Source: Pomphorhynchus laevis (lineage: Eukaryota; Acanthocephala; Palaeacanthocephala; Echinorhynchida; Pomphorhynchidae). From it: DNA of 64,000 nt. The stretch is from the NCBI GenBank assembly GCA_012934845.2, contig WNNJ02003383.1:1-64000 (forward strand), given 5' to 3'. Below are positions 23,781 to 35,245 of this stretch, one piece after another (positions within the stretch are counted from its first letter, which is position 1; every line of letters begins with the position of its first letter). The notes beneath the pieces were generated by a model that was not told the origin of the DNA, did not search any database, and worked only from the letters and a program-made list of their open reading frames with translations. The position numbers were made by a program, and so were the translations under genes.

Positions 23781-24056
23781 CTTTCACCTCTCTCTATATA
23801 TAGCTGCGTTCCTCTCATTCTCTCTTACTCCGTTCCCAATTATTCTAACAACTACGGTCGGCGATCTTCGCCGCCCCCTCGCCTGGAATCAGCTCCTTCT
23901 CGACGTCCGCCGCGCTCACTTTTTTATCACATTCAAATATCTCTTTCGTTCCCACCTTCTCGATACATGATTTAGACTTTTGTTTTTCTTTTCTTCGTAG
24001 TCGTATAAGCGTGCACCAGCACGCATTTGCCACTTAAAAATAAATCTAATTAAAAA
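23781..24056 (+). mobile_element. L2-like LINE, 3' fragment
   Basis: The last ORF2 codons (RRPLAWNQLLLDVRRA-like, decayed) and the 3' UTR of the same family as the next feature, here on the plus strand. The two copies meet tail to tail at about 24050, so their UTR ends form an imperfect 40-bp palindrome (24007-24047 with 24059-24098). The tail unit is AAATAAATC. Confidence 0.65.
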
Positions 24057-27000
24057 AAGATTTATTTTAACGTGGCAAATGCGTGCCAGCGCACGCTTAC
24101 ATGACCACAACAAAACAAGACTGTGAATCAGGTGTCGAGAAGGTGTGAACGGAGGAGGTGTTTGAATGTGATAAAGGAGGGGGCGCGGCGGACGTCGAGA
24201 GGGAGTTGATTCCATGCGAGTGAGGCGGCGACGAGGAAGGATCGGAGACCGTAGTTGTTGGAGTAATTAGGAACGTGGAGTAAGAGGGTATGACAGGAAC
24301 GAAGCGATAGCGAGGTGGGGCGAGTATCGTCTAAGAAAGGAAGGTTGATGAACGATGGGAAGCCGACAGCGATGAGACGAAATGTAACGAGAAGAAGGCG
24401 GAGTTTGATGCGGATGTGGATGGTGGGCCAGGAGAGTTGGGCAAAATATGTGGATGTGTGGTCGAAGCGACGGAGACGAAAGAGCACTCGAACGGCGGTG
24501 TTGATTATTCGTTGTAGGGGTAGGATGATGGATTTTGGAGAATTGGTGAAAAGGCTAAGGCAGTAATTGATTTTGGGGAAAAGAAGCGATGAAAGAAGAA
24601 ACATACAAGAACGGAAGTCGATAAGGGGGCGGATACGGCGGATGTCACGGAGAATTAAGTTAGATGAGCGGACCTTGTCACGGACGAAGGGTTTAAGGGA
24701 AAGGTGATCATCGAAATGGAAGCCTAAGAAAGTGAGATTGTGGACTATGGGGATGATCGATGAGGTAAAATATACAGTGGGAGGAGATATGTTTGGTTTA
24801 CGGGGGAGGATCCACATTATTTTGGACTTTTCTGGGTTTAGAACGAGATGGAGATTAGAGAGACGTTTGTAGATAGAAGAAAGACAGTTGGAGGCAGAAA
24901 TGCCGATATCGTGTATTGCGGTGTGCGGGTGCATGAGCATAGATTAGAATGTCATCGGCGTATTGCATGACCTTAAAGGAGTAAGGTTTGATAAACGGAG
25001 AGAGATCGCCAAGCAGAAGAGAGAAAAGCAGAGGACCTAGGACTGAACCTTGTGGGACCCCGCAAAAAAGGGGATGAGAGGGGAGGATGATGAATTAGAA
25101 CAGACGCGAAAGGAACGTCGGATAGATATGAGGCGAACCATGCTACGGAGGAGGAAGAAAAACCGTAATCATAACGAAGGCGAAAAAGGAGGACGGAGTG
25201 GTCGACAATGTCGAATGCGGAGGAGAGGTCGAGGGAGATGAGAACACTATATAGAGCCTTGTCTCGAGAAATGAGTAAGTCGTTGTACACTTTTATGCAT
25301 GCGATTTCTGTCGAGTGATTAGAGCGGAAAGCGGGTTGGAAAGGAGGGTACAGATTGGATGAGGAGAGATAAGCGTTGATTTGTATTAAGATGAGGTGTT
25401 CTAAGAGCTTAGAAAGAGTAGGGAATAGTGAATTGGGGCGATAGCTAGAAGGAAGGGAAGGGTCGAGCGATTGTTTCTTAAGGAGGGGACGAACGATTGT
25501 GGATTTCCAGTGTGAAGGGAAGATACGACTGCGGATGGACGAGTTAAACAAGGTTGTGAGAAATGGGGATATCGATGAGCATATAGATTTTAATATGTGA
25601 GTAAGCAGGGGATCGGCAGGTGAGGTTTTGTTGGGCAAGGACATGAGGACAGATGATACTTCTGTAGGTGAGACAGGGAGAAGATGAAAGAGTTCCGGAA
25701 GGATGAGATTAGACTGGGCAGAGTGGGATAGGATGGAGACCGGGGTGTGAGAGAGCAACGTGGATACTTTAGTCTGGAGAAATGAAGAATAAGCATTGGC
25801 ATTGATGTTGCACGGCGAAGAGGAGCGAACAAGGATTGAGTTAGAAGTATGCCAGAGAGTCTTAGAGTTGAATGAAGTGATGATTTTATGCTGTTAGAAG
25901 GAGTTGCATTTGGTACGTAGTAGGTTGAGATGAGACCGGCGAAGAGCAAGATAGGAATCACGGAAAGACGGAGTGATCGAGCGGAAATCATGTCTGAGAG
26001 AGCGGTGATAGACTCGAAAAGCATGGCATAGTCGACGCTTTGATAGTAGGCATTGGATGTCAAACCATGGGCACGGTGCAAGCGACGGTGTGGGTGAGAC
26101 TTGAAGGGCAAGAGAATATCGAGAGTGGATGTGAGTTCAGAGTCGAAAAGAAAGGCGAGATCGTGAGGAGATGAATATGTTATTGTGGTTAATGATAGAG
26201 ATGATTTGAGTAAGGCAGAGCGGAGAAGGGAGAGGTCAAGATTTCTCCAAGGGCGACGTATGATTGTAGGTGTGTGAGGAGGGGTGTGATTGTGAGTGAG
26301 ATCAAGGGTGATAAGAAAGTGATCGGATAGACCAGGATCAGAGATGGACAGTGAGGTGTAGGCAGCAAAATGATCGGGGACAGCGATGATGTCGAGTGCC
26401 CCACCAAGTATATGTGTGGGGGCAGTGGATATTAGTTTGTAATTGTAGTTGGATAGAATGTTGATGAACCGAATGGAATCCGTGGAAGAGGGGCGGTCTA
26501 GGCGGATATTGAAGTCGCCTAGAACGAGTGAAGGGATTGAGGACAAAGAACAATGAGAAAGGAGGTCAGCGAGTTCGGTAAAAAATAAGGCAGTAGGAGC
26601 TGATGAACCAGAACGGTATACAATGGCGAGATCTAGAGTGATCGGGTTAGAATAACGACATATGAGCAATTCAAAAGAGCAAGGACTGAAAGGGGGATTG
26701 ATTTTGCGAAGAGACGAGGGGTTACGCGCGAATGCGACGATGCCGCCATGATTAGAGAATTTAGAAGGGCATGAGCTGAGGGGGCGGGCGGATTCGACTA
26801 GGGAGCAACCGGTAGAGAGCAGACGGCGAATGGAAAGGTCGTCGGAATCTGAGTGCCAGGATTCGGTGAGGCAGAAGAGATCGATGGATTGCTTGGTGAA
26901 TAGGTTGAGGATAATATCGGATTTATTGAGAATAGATCTAGTGTTGAGGAGACCGAGGCGGAAACCGTGTGTTGTGGCGAAAGAGTCTAGTGGAGAAGAC

Positions 27001-27393
27001 ACATAGGAGAGATGGAGCGCCATCGAATTTTTGGACGGGTGTGGACAACTTGAAAATTTCCGTCTATGTTTCGGATGGAGAGTGATGTTTCGCCGTTTTC
27101 CTCGCGACGGCGTTTTTCGATGCGGGCTGTAGAGATTGAAGCGATTTCAGAAGGGGCGCGATCGGGGAAAATTCGAGTGGTTGAAGATGACATGAGTTTG
27201 AATCGTTGAGAGAGGACAGAAGACGCGTGAGAGCGATGCTTGAAAACAATTTTTAGGAGAGGGGGCTGGGAAGGATTAGATTGAGAAGATTTGTTTAGAC
27301 GGATGAATGCGACCGGAGAAATGTCCTTGAAAAAGGATGGTTTATCCGCAGGGACAATAGACGAGAGGATGGATCTGAAGGCGGAAAAATTGC
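24057..27393 (-). mobile_element. L2-like LINE, nearly complete ORF2
   Basis: The plus-strand end (24057) is the 3' tail and the 5' side reaches about 27393, where a CR1-like element starts. The order on the minus strand is: possible ORF1 end or 5' region (27023-27393), APE endonuclease (26300-27000), a linker, RT (24950-25760) and a C-terminal domain (24128-24900). Motifs fit the L2/CR1 group, with many Ser/Pro-rich stretches. It is G+C-richer than its surroundings, which suggests a separate history. Several frame changes divide ORF2. Confidence 0.85.
24128..27023 (-). pseudogene. ORF2 of the L2-like LINE
   Basis: Endonuclease: GLLNTRSILNKSDI, FCLTESWH, LVLGDFNIRLDRP and a final LSDHFLITLDL are all present in order. 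RT: PNKTSPADPLLTHILKS, LLKKQSLDPSLPSSYRPNS, ISLDLSSAFDIVDH (motif A), GVPQGSVLGPLLFS (motif B, about 25010-25055) and VMQYADDILIYAHA (motif C, about 24925-24975). A C-terminal region typical of L2/CR1 (AWNQLPLDVRRAPS) ends at 24128. The catalytic Asp pair is intact. The frame changes at least three times (near 26290, 25590-25760 and 25000), so no full-length protein can be made. Confidence 0.85.
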
Positions 27394-27394
27394 C

Positions 27395-28905
27395 CTACGT
27401 GAACTCGCTACCACTGTGTGTACACCTCTTCATCGCCTATTTGTTGCCTCGTTATATACATCGACCTTACCTGATGACTGGAGAACCGCAATAGTGTGCC
27501 CGATCTATAAGAAAGGAAATAAATCACGTTTATCGAACTACCGTCCAATCAGCCTTACATGCATATCTTGCAAACTCTTGGAGCGAATAGTGCTTGCTGA
27601 CTTGGAGACACTCCTCAACAGGAAGGGAATCATGAATAATCAACAACATGGTTTCCGTAAACTACGATCCACTACGACAAACTTACTCACCGCGAGACAC
27701 AGCTGGGCCTCTTCGATAGATGCCGGAAACGACGTTGACATTGTCTTTTTTGATTTATCGCGAGCGTTTGATCGAGTAGACCATTCAATCCTTATTGGTA
27801 AATTATATGACATTGAAGTGCACACTTACATCCTCCATTGAATTTCTGACTTCTTATACAGTCGCTCATTTACGGTTAAAATAGGAGACTCGTTTTCATC
27901 TAACATTCAACTACACTCTGGCGTTCCACAAGGTTCAGTCCTGAGCCCAACGCTCTTTAATATATACATCAATAGCGTAATACCATTTATAGCTTCTGAC
28001 TGTATTCTATATGCAGATGGTATTAAAATTTGGCGGGCCATCAAAAACGACAACGACGTGCACATCCTACAATTGGACATATCGAACCTGCAGCATTGGG
28101 CAGGTGCAATGAATCTGACTATAAACCCAGAAAAATGTGCTCATATGCACATTGAAAGCAGGCGATATATTGCAAACTACGAAGTAAGCGGAAGGCAAAT
28201 AAACGTGGTCAACTCTTACAAGGACTTAGGTGTAATAATAACAGATGACCTAAAAACAAATATCAACTCCGCTGCAGTCAAAACTAAGTGCTTACAAATT
28301 CTTGCTATGCTACGCAGAACTATTCGCAGAGTCGACATTCCGTCATTTAAACCACTTTACGAATCGTTGATTCTGAGTCACGTGTTATATGCATCGCAAA
28401 CCATGCATCCTCAATCAAAAACTGAGCATACGAATATTAAAAAGGTGCTACGCAAAACAACACATTTGGTTCTATCGATAAGAAGCTTACCATTTGAAAG
28501 TAGAATTAACTTTTGACGTTACATCAATAGAAAAGTCTCTCTTAATATCAGACTTGATGATGGCATGGGCAGCCGTAAACCGTCGTGATCATCCTTTGTC
28601 AGATATCTTCCCCATCCGCAAGGAATCAACACTCAGAGGTCACGGCCTTCACATCATGGCGAAACGGCACATCAGAGATGTATGCAGAGGTTTACCAGAT
28701 AGGGTGCGCACTGTATGGAACAATCTACCTGTTCACATAGTAACATGTGCATCAAAAACTGCATTCAAACGACAATTGAAGAACTTTGTGACTACAATTA
28801 CATGAATTTTTTCATTTTTAATTTTAACTTTGCGACTATTGTGAATCACCTTGTAACAAGCTTTTGTTCACTCTGGTGTAAATTAATAATAAACGATTGA
28901 ATTCC
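27395..28905 (+). mobile_element. CR1-like LINE, 5'-truncated (copy 1)
   Basis: Only the RT and C-terminal part are present, from LPDDWRTAIVCPIYKKGNKS at 27465 to the last ORF2 codons at 28805 and a short 3' UTR ending in a taataataaacg tail at about 28905. It starts directly against the 5' side of the L2-like LINE. The motif set is CR1-like, of a form common in invertebrates. Confidence 0.8.
27416..28805 (+). pseudogene. RT of the CR1-like LINE copy 1
   Basis: RT landmarks are NYRPISLTCISCKLLER, QQHGFRKLRST, FFDLSRAFDRVDHSIL (motif A), SGVPQGSVLSPTLFN (motif B, about 27915) and ILYADGIKIW (motif C, about 28005). The usual YADD reads YADG, so the second catalytic Asp is lost. A stop follows at about 27840 and a frame change near 28500. 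The C-terminal AVNRRDHPLSDIF and VWNNLPVHIV strings are typical of the clade. Confidence 0.85.
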
Positions 28906-29399
28906 AACGTTGATTGTACATAGTTCAAAGATCTTGATTTAAAATCGTTACGATATTCAGCGTTTTTCAAACGCTTTATCCAAGCTTTTATTTGGATTGA
29001 TTATCTTCACCTTGCTTCGTAGCAACATATGTTATGTAGATAGCAGTTAATCGTAATATATCCTACGTAAGCCTAAGCATGTCATACTTGAACAGGCATT
29101 ATATTTACAAACATTATAGAAAAATCTATAATGTTTAGGTGTAAATATAGTAGATATTATTTGGACCCTTTGATGTTGTATTGATGCAAGTAAAACGGAA
29201 ATCGATAATAACGTTACGATGGTTATGCTACGATAGTCACACGAGAGAGTCAGACCCTTGAAACGAACGAACAGTGCTACGAATGATTTTGTGATTGTAA
29301 ACGTCCCACCTTTTCTCATCGCAGCTTTTGCCGCGTTATCCATTCCGTTAATACGGCGTATACAGGGAAACATCACACTAACGAAACAAAGATAGTATG
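28906..29399. other. spacer, no supported gene
   Basis: A 135-codon minus-strand frame (29047-29454) overlaps the start of the next RT copy and shows no family motif. I treat it as chance. Nothing else is visible. Confidence 0.4.
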
Positions 29400-30540
29400 C
29401 CGACGACGGAAATTTCGTTGGACCTGTCGAAGAATTGAAGAAAGTATGGCACATACTTGTGGAAATCGGACCTCAATATGGATATATAGTAAACCCAGAA
29501 AAATTCAAGCTGCTTACACATTCCAACAATATTGGGAAGTCAAAAATGCTCTTTGACCATGAGAAGATATCAATCACTTGTGAAGGTATTAGGATGCTTG
29601 GCACACCTGTAGGTACGTTGGCTTACGTTGAACAAGAGGTCAGACAAAAGGTACTTGGATGGTCTAACCAAGTAGATAAACTCAGCATGACAGCGGATAG
29701 TGACGCTCACTCCACATATTTTGCATTCACCAGAGCATTGCAATGTCGTTGGACACACCTAATGAGAACAACGAGATGTGATAGCGATTGGTTCACCACG
29801 CTGGCCGCATCGATCAATGAATTCGCTGGTAAAATTTGCGACCACAGCTTGATGGAAGAGGATATGTCCATATTTGCTCTCCCTCCCCATATGGGCGGAC
29901 TTGGAATCAGACATCCTGTTGCTGTCTCACAACATGAGTATAAATCTTCAAAGCCATTGTGTAGCCCATTCGATACCACAGAATCGCTTTATATTCGCGA
30001 ACAATTGCAATCGGACGCAGCGGGTTTAATAAGGTCGGCTAACTTCAATCGGCACAAACTTGCTCGCTTGGCACTTGAGATGGACAAACCGGACGAGACA
30101 AGAGATGACACTTGAGATGGACAAACCGGACAAACCTTAAGATGGAGCGTACGTTTTTTACGTATGCATTTTCAACGAAGGAGCTCCATCCTATATATCG
30201 CGATCGTCTGCTGCGTGCTTCGAGTATCATGAGCAACGAAAGCGAAGCAAGTACGAGGAAAGGATACGTGAGGTTGATCACAGTACCTTCTGCCCGTTAG
30301 TGTTTGCGTCGACGGGTGGTGCAGGCAGAGCAGCAAACGCAACTATACGTGTGTTAGCGACAAAGTTTAGCGAAAAACACAAGTCTGAATTTTCCAGCGT
30401 AATAACGTGGCTCCGTACAAAGATTGGAATTGCGCTCGCAAGGTCGATATCACAATGTTTCCGAGCACCGCGTTCCAAACTCAATGCACCGGTACATTCG
30501 GTCATAGACATTGAGTTGCAAATCGTACAATGATAATTAT
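29400..30540 (+). mobile_element. unclassified RT element (TQG-PLAM group), C-terminal half
   Basis: It begins just before YADDGNFVGPVEELKKVW (motif C, 29397-29450), followed by GPQYGYIVNPEKFKLLT, GIRMLGTPVGTLAYVEQEV, and then HSTYFAFTRALQCRWTHLMR and ALPPHMGGLGIRHPV. After a short duplication (gagatggacaaaccggacRa twice, near 30077 and 30113) comes CPLVFASTGGAGRAAN, then VITWLRTKIGIALARSISQC. That ending is a consistent tail in this RT group. Frame 29435-30115 is uninterrupted for 226 codons, so the copy is moderately young. The upstream half is absent and the copy is broken. Confidence 0.65.
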
Positions 30541-31100
30541 TTTCTTTTAAACATAGTGTGAATCCGAAATATGTTGATTCCCATTTGCGGGAACTTCAAA
30601 TGTAAATTTATTGAAATAATAATGTTTTACTTTAAAAAAATTGTGATTGTTACGAATTATTTTTGTGATCGTTATGAATGATTTTAGCAAAGCCTGTTAG
30701 CTTGTGATTGTTATTTTATTTTGTGATTGTTACAAATGATTGTTACGAATGATTGTTACCAATGATTTCTGTGATCGTTACGAATGATTTTAGCAAAGCT
30801 TTTTAACAAAGCTAAAAAGTATCAATAAATTGATTACACTACTATGCATTTTAGCTTTGCTAAAAGGCAAAGCCTTTTTAGTTTTGCTAAAAGGCAAAGC
30901 TAAAAGTATCAATAAATTGATTACATTACTATGCATAAGTCATATCCATACACCGACAATCAAAAAATTTGTTTGAGTAAATACAGAACACGTCCTTTCT
31001 GCGTGTTTTTATGAAAATTTGTGATAATTACAAAAATTGTCTGTGTGATATTAAATACTTACAACTAATTACAATGGAAGACAATAGATCAATAAATCGA
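30541..31100. repeat. short direct and inverted repeats
   Basis: A 41-42 bp unit (aaagctaaaa, then tatcaataaattgattaca) occurs at 30808-30849 and 30896-30936. Between them are inverted ttttagctttgctaaaa and ttttgctaaaaggcaaagc blocks. A gtgatcgttacgaatgattt unit occurs near 30667 and 30770, with several shorter versions between. Their position suggests the 3' end of the preceding RT element or a small foldback element. No coding sequence is seen. Confidence 0.6.
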
Positions 31101-31383
31101 AGGCAATAATTTACAGAAGAAAATAAAGTGTTTAAAATATTCTTGGTTATTAATAGTTACACCAGTTTTTACTATTATCAATGGTTAAAAGTTTCTTGGT
31201 TATCACTGCTTGCAAATAGTAAATGGGGAAGAGAAAGAAAAATCATCCGAAGTACTCATTTCAACAAGTTTGTTATGACTCCTTGGGTTGCGATGTCTGA
31301 ACAACCGTCTCAATTCTGGAGTCCGATCAATCGGCTACGTGCGATAGGAAATTTATGTGTGACATTGCAGTGATTCGACTTCA

Positions 31384-32290
31384 TTGCGAAATATTACAAA
31401 TATCACACCGAATAATTCTGATATCATACTTGCTGCTGATACGTCTAAAGAATCCAATGATGTTCACTCCGTCGGTTTAAGTTTTGAGGCACTTAAAGAT
31501 GTGAGTCGGACGAATGATCTATCAAGTGAAGATTGTCAAACTATGCCAAATCACGATATTGTATCTAATCATACATATGTTGGAAACTTGAGAGATACAA
31601 AAAACAACAGCCATATACTCACGGATGATATGACATCGAATTCCACAATTAGTAGAATCATATCTGGTCTGAATATGGGACACCGAGTCGGAAATATTAC
31701 CTATTAAAAAAGCTGGAAATTCCGTTGTCAAGTCACAATCCACATGGCCTACCTCACCTTACTCACGAAGCAATCCGATAGCAATGATATAGAATCTCAT
31801 TATATCAAAATTCCACACCAGGTTGCAATCGAGAATGAACAGTTTAGTAAAGTTTCCAGTCAGATATTCTCTCAACGACCAACTGGCCAGCTAAATAGTT
31901 ACAAGTCGTTTTTGTAGGTCAAATCTAATGAATCTTCCCGGGATCGGTGCTTGATTATTACGAAAGTTCCTGAGTCCTCGTCATATGTGGCCCAAACTCG
32001 AGTGGACCATGATGTTGAACAATTCCAAAAATATTGAGAGTTATTATTTCTCCAGAAGATCCCTATATTTCAGAAGTTCGCCCTATTGCGATATTTAGGA
32101 TAGGCCGTCGTAACTATCTCGTAGGACGTTCTTGTTTGATAGAAGTTGTCTTTCGTACATTCTCAGTGGTTCATGAGTTGTTAAATCGCAGATCTAAACT
32201 GAGGCAGTCTCCATTTCGGTTGTTGACAGATATGACTTTTGCTGAGCGTTGTCTCTGACGTGTTGCTCGGACTACGCTAAATGCTCTTAT
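31384..32290 (+). pseudogene. ORF1-like part of the CR1-like LINE copy 2
   Basis: Readable pieces include the Ser/Asp-rich NNSDIILAADTSKESNDVHS (31410-31470), a CLIITKVPESSSYVAQTRV string (about 31950-32010) and SEVRPIAIFRIGRRN then LRQSPFRLLTDMTFAERC (32070-32250). A short IITKVPES-like motif, followed by a region with Arg-Pro and Phe-Arg-Leu-Leu, is the kind of ORF1 seen in invertebrate CR1-like elements, which bind nucleic acid. Several frame changes break it. Confidence 0.5.
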
Positions 32291-32409
32291 GGAATTTGGA
32301 GAAACTGATCTGCATATTATAAATTTTCGGGTAGTTAGAAGTCGGTCCACGATTAAGATGACACCCCCCGCTATGAAAAATATTTCTGAGAATTGTAGGA
32401 TAAGATCCA

Positions 32410-33300
32410 ATGCGCCTTATCGTAAAAAACAATCGGCTCAAAGTTATATGTTCGAACGTTCCAAGCATTCTCAATAAGATAGATAAATTGAAGTCATACC
32501 TACATCTCATAATCCATATATCATTGTTCTTAGTGAATCTTGGCTCTCTGACATTGTTCCTGATAGTTTATTATCCATATATGGATATAACCTGTTTCGT
32601 TGTGATCGATCTGCTCGAAGAGGATGGGGTGTTGTGCTATATTGTAGTTTAGACATTGATGTAGTGTGTTTGCAGACGGTTAGTATACCAATGGGAATGA
32701 AGCTTTATACCTCAAATTGCGCCTTGATAAGGTCAATTTTATGTGTGTGTTAGTGTTCTATCGTCACCCTTTTGCAAGTAGCGATGATTTAATGAAAATT
32801 AATGAGCTCTGTGGTCAACAAAAAATTTCTAATCTTAGGAGATCTGAATATTCCCTCAATATATTAGGACTCTTTTTCATCTCATAGTCGCATTGCATCA
32901 GACTCGATTTTATTGAGTGTTGGTCACAACTGTGGTCTGCATCAGCATGCATCCGAGGCAACCCGTTTCGCTAGTCAGTCGTCTGCCTAGCCAGACGTGG
33001 TCTTGTCTTCGTTTAAGCCTGATATTACTCATATAGATTATCTTTTAGGACTGGGGATGAGCTATCATTGCGTACTTTCCTTTTCATTTAAATGTGCCTA
33101 CAATGTAACGTCGGTCAGTCCCATGCAGGGTAAGCCTATGAATTTCCGGAAGGCTGATTTCGACGCAATTATCTACATATTGAATCTGATTAGATGGCCA
33201 GATCCGTATATATGCGGAATTGACGAGGCTTGGAATGTTTTTGAAAGTACACTCTATAACTTACTGATATCGCATTCTCCCAAGTTAAAAACATAGGGAA
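32410..33300 (+). pseudogene. endonuclease part of the CR1-like LINE copy 2
   Basis: The APE-type endonuclease is recognisable from NVPSILNKIDKLKSYL, then VLSESWLSDIVPDS, a YNLFRCDRSARRGWGVVLY string, ILGDLNIPS near 32835 and ITHIDYLLGLGMSYHCVLS near 33010. The reading changes frame at least three times. The catalytic Glu of SESW and the Asp/Asn of GDLN are present. Confidence 0.6.
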
Positions 33301-33659
33301 GTTTGTCATTGCTTTGATGTGCTTCTCCGGTATTACTTACGCGCAGGTGAACATGGGTGGATTTCATTTCGTTGTGGATAAGTATTTTATGAGTTTTTTA
33401 AACAAATTAGGAATAGGTTTTCCACTCTCGAGAGGACGAAACGGCGTCAGTTTGAGAAGTTGAGTTCTATGGATTGCAAGATTCTATTCTCTTACATTCG
33501 CAAAATCAGGGCTCGAATATTCCACTAATATCGTTGAAGAATGATTCTCAAAGCGAGGTCACGTGTAATTGTGTCATGGCAAACTTATTTGCTCAGGAGT
33601 TCCCATCGATGTTTTGCTCTTCACAGACATCGTGTAGTTCTTAATCAAAAAATGGTTAA

Positions 33660-35140
33660 GAAGCATTCGATCGATATAATTTGTCGTCTTGTGCTGACGA
33701 TGTTTTGAAGCTTTTCTGTAAAGTAAAGCCAAACACCGCAGCAAGTCCAAACGGACTTCCCTCAATTCTTTTGAAAAAATTGCTTCTCAAATATATTTAT
33801 ATTTTTCCGTGTTTCAGTTTTCTATTCTCCAATTTCGAATTCCTTGACGTTGGAAGGAGTCCATTGTAGTTCCAGTGAACAAAAAGAGAGATCGACAAGT
33901 GTATAAGAACTATCGCCCAGTTGCCTTGACATGTATTATTTGTAAGTTAAGCTAATAGTCAAAAGATTCTGATTTGAAAAGCAACAATAAGCTCACTGAC
34001 TCACAACACGGTTTCAGACCGAATAGATCAACAATAAGTAGCCTTTTGGTTTCTTCCAACTCATGGCAGTCTTCATTAAATGAATGAGTTCAATCAGATA
34101 TACTTTTCGTAGATTTTTCTCATGCTTTCGGTTCAGTTCGGAATGATCGTATCATTCACAAATTAGGTCACTTAGGGTTTGTTCAATATATGCCCCTGGA
34201 TTGCAAATTACCCAAGTTCATGCTCTTTCAGAGTACATGTAGGTGCAGATATGTCCATCTCATTGAATATTCATTCTGGAGTTACACAGGGTGCTGTTAT
34301 CTCACCACTTTTTTATTGTCTATATAAATGATCTGCAATCTGTAATTTGTTCTGATGTCGTTATGCATGATGACGATGTTAAGATATAGCGGCGTATTAG
34401 AGATGGGAGGAACATTAAGATCCTTCAAGATGATCTGACATGTCTAGAAAAATGGGCATCGGAAGATGGTTTGAGGGTTAACCCCTCTGAATGTGCGCAC
34501 ATAGGTTCGATTCAGATAAGCCAAGTAAGTTAATTCAATGATCTCGGTGTGATGATGACCAGTAGTTTAAAAACTAATGTCTACACTAGATATATGTGTA
34601 ATCAAAGCTGTCGTATTTTATGGATGTTTTTAAAGTTATTTGATCGGATAAGTCCATCAATGTTCAAGCTACTATTGTGCTCATATATTCTATCCATCCT
34701 TGAATACGGTTTACCTGTTACTTATCCACAGACTTTAAGTGAGTCCCGTGACATTGAGAACATGTTACGTAAGGGGTCGCACATGATTCCGAATTTCTCC
34801 AATTTATGATTTGCTGAACGTTTGACATCTCTACATCTCGGTACCTTAAAATATCGTAGATCGGCCATTGATTTATCAACTGCAGTCAAAATTGTTTTTG
34901 ATTGCTTTGGAGGTCTCTCCCGCTTACTATCCGTGAATGATAGACGAGAAACTCGTGGGCATATGTGGAAATTGATAAAGCCTACTACATAAATTCCTCT
35001 TCACCATCAATTTGCAACCAGGGTAATTAACGGGTGGAATGCACTAAAGTGCCTGAATATCTCTCGCAGTATATGTAGTGATGCCATTAAGAAAGCCATC
35101 GAAGCCGAGAGAAGAAATTTGCACTTTCTTTTTTATTGAA
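33660..35140 (+). pseudogene. RT part of the CR1-like LINE copy 2
   Basis: Pieces in order are ADDVLKLFCKVKPNTAASPN (33697), SLTDSQHGFRPNRSTISSLL (about 33990), DILFVDFSHAFGSVRNDRI (motif A, with Gly for the usual Asp), SGVTQGAVISPLF (motif B) and VVMHDDDVKI (motif C, Tyr-Ala replaced by His-Asp). Thumb strings CAHIGSIQISQVS and LILSILEYGLPVTYP-like follow. It is heavily broken and older than copy 1. Confidence 0.65.
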
Positions 35141-35245
35141 TTCTTTATTTGTTGACGTTTTTTATCATGTTTTCTAAGCGACACTAGCTTGTAGCTGATT
35201 TGCTACTGTGTTATAATAATTGTTATAATAGGAAACTATTGCATT

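Larger units (their letters stand above)
31101..35245 (+). mobile_element. CR1-like LINE copy 2, long but decayed
   Basis: ORF1-like sequence (about 31390-32280) is followed by an APE endonuclease (32410-33120) and an RT with C-terminal domain (33660-35130). A tail with ttataataattgttataata ends near 35245. It belongs to the same broad clade as copy 1 but is much older, with many interruptions. Its 5' limit is uncertain. Confidence 0.7.

Noticed and set aside
24315-25241. Plus-strand frames rich in Arg/Lys opposite the L2-like LINE
   Set aside because: They are antisense shadows of the Ser/Leu-rich ORF2. The basic composition follows from the complementary codons.
29047-29454. A 135-codon minus-strand frame as a gene
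   Set aside because: It overlaps the start of the RT element on the other strand, shows no motif, and its content is typical of a chance frame.
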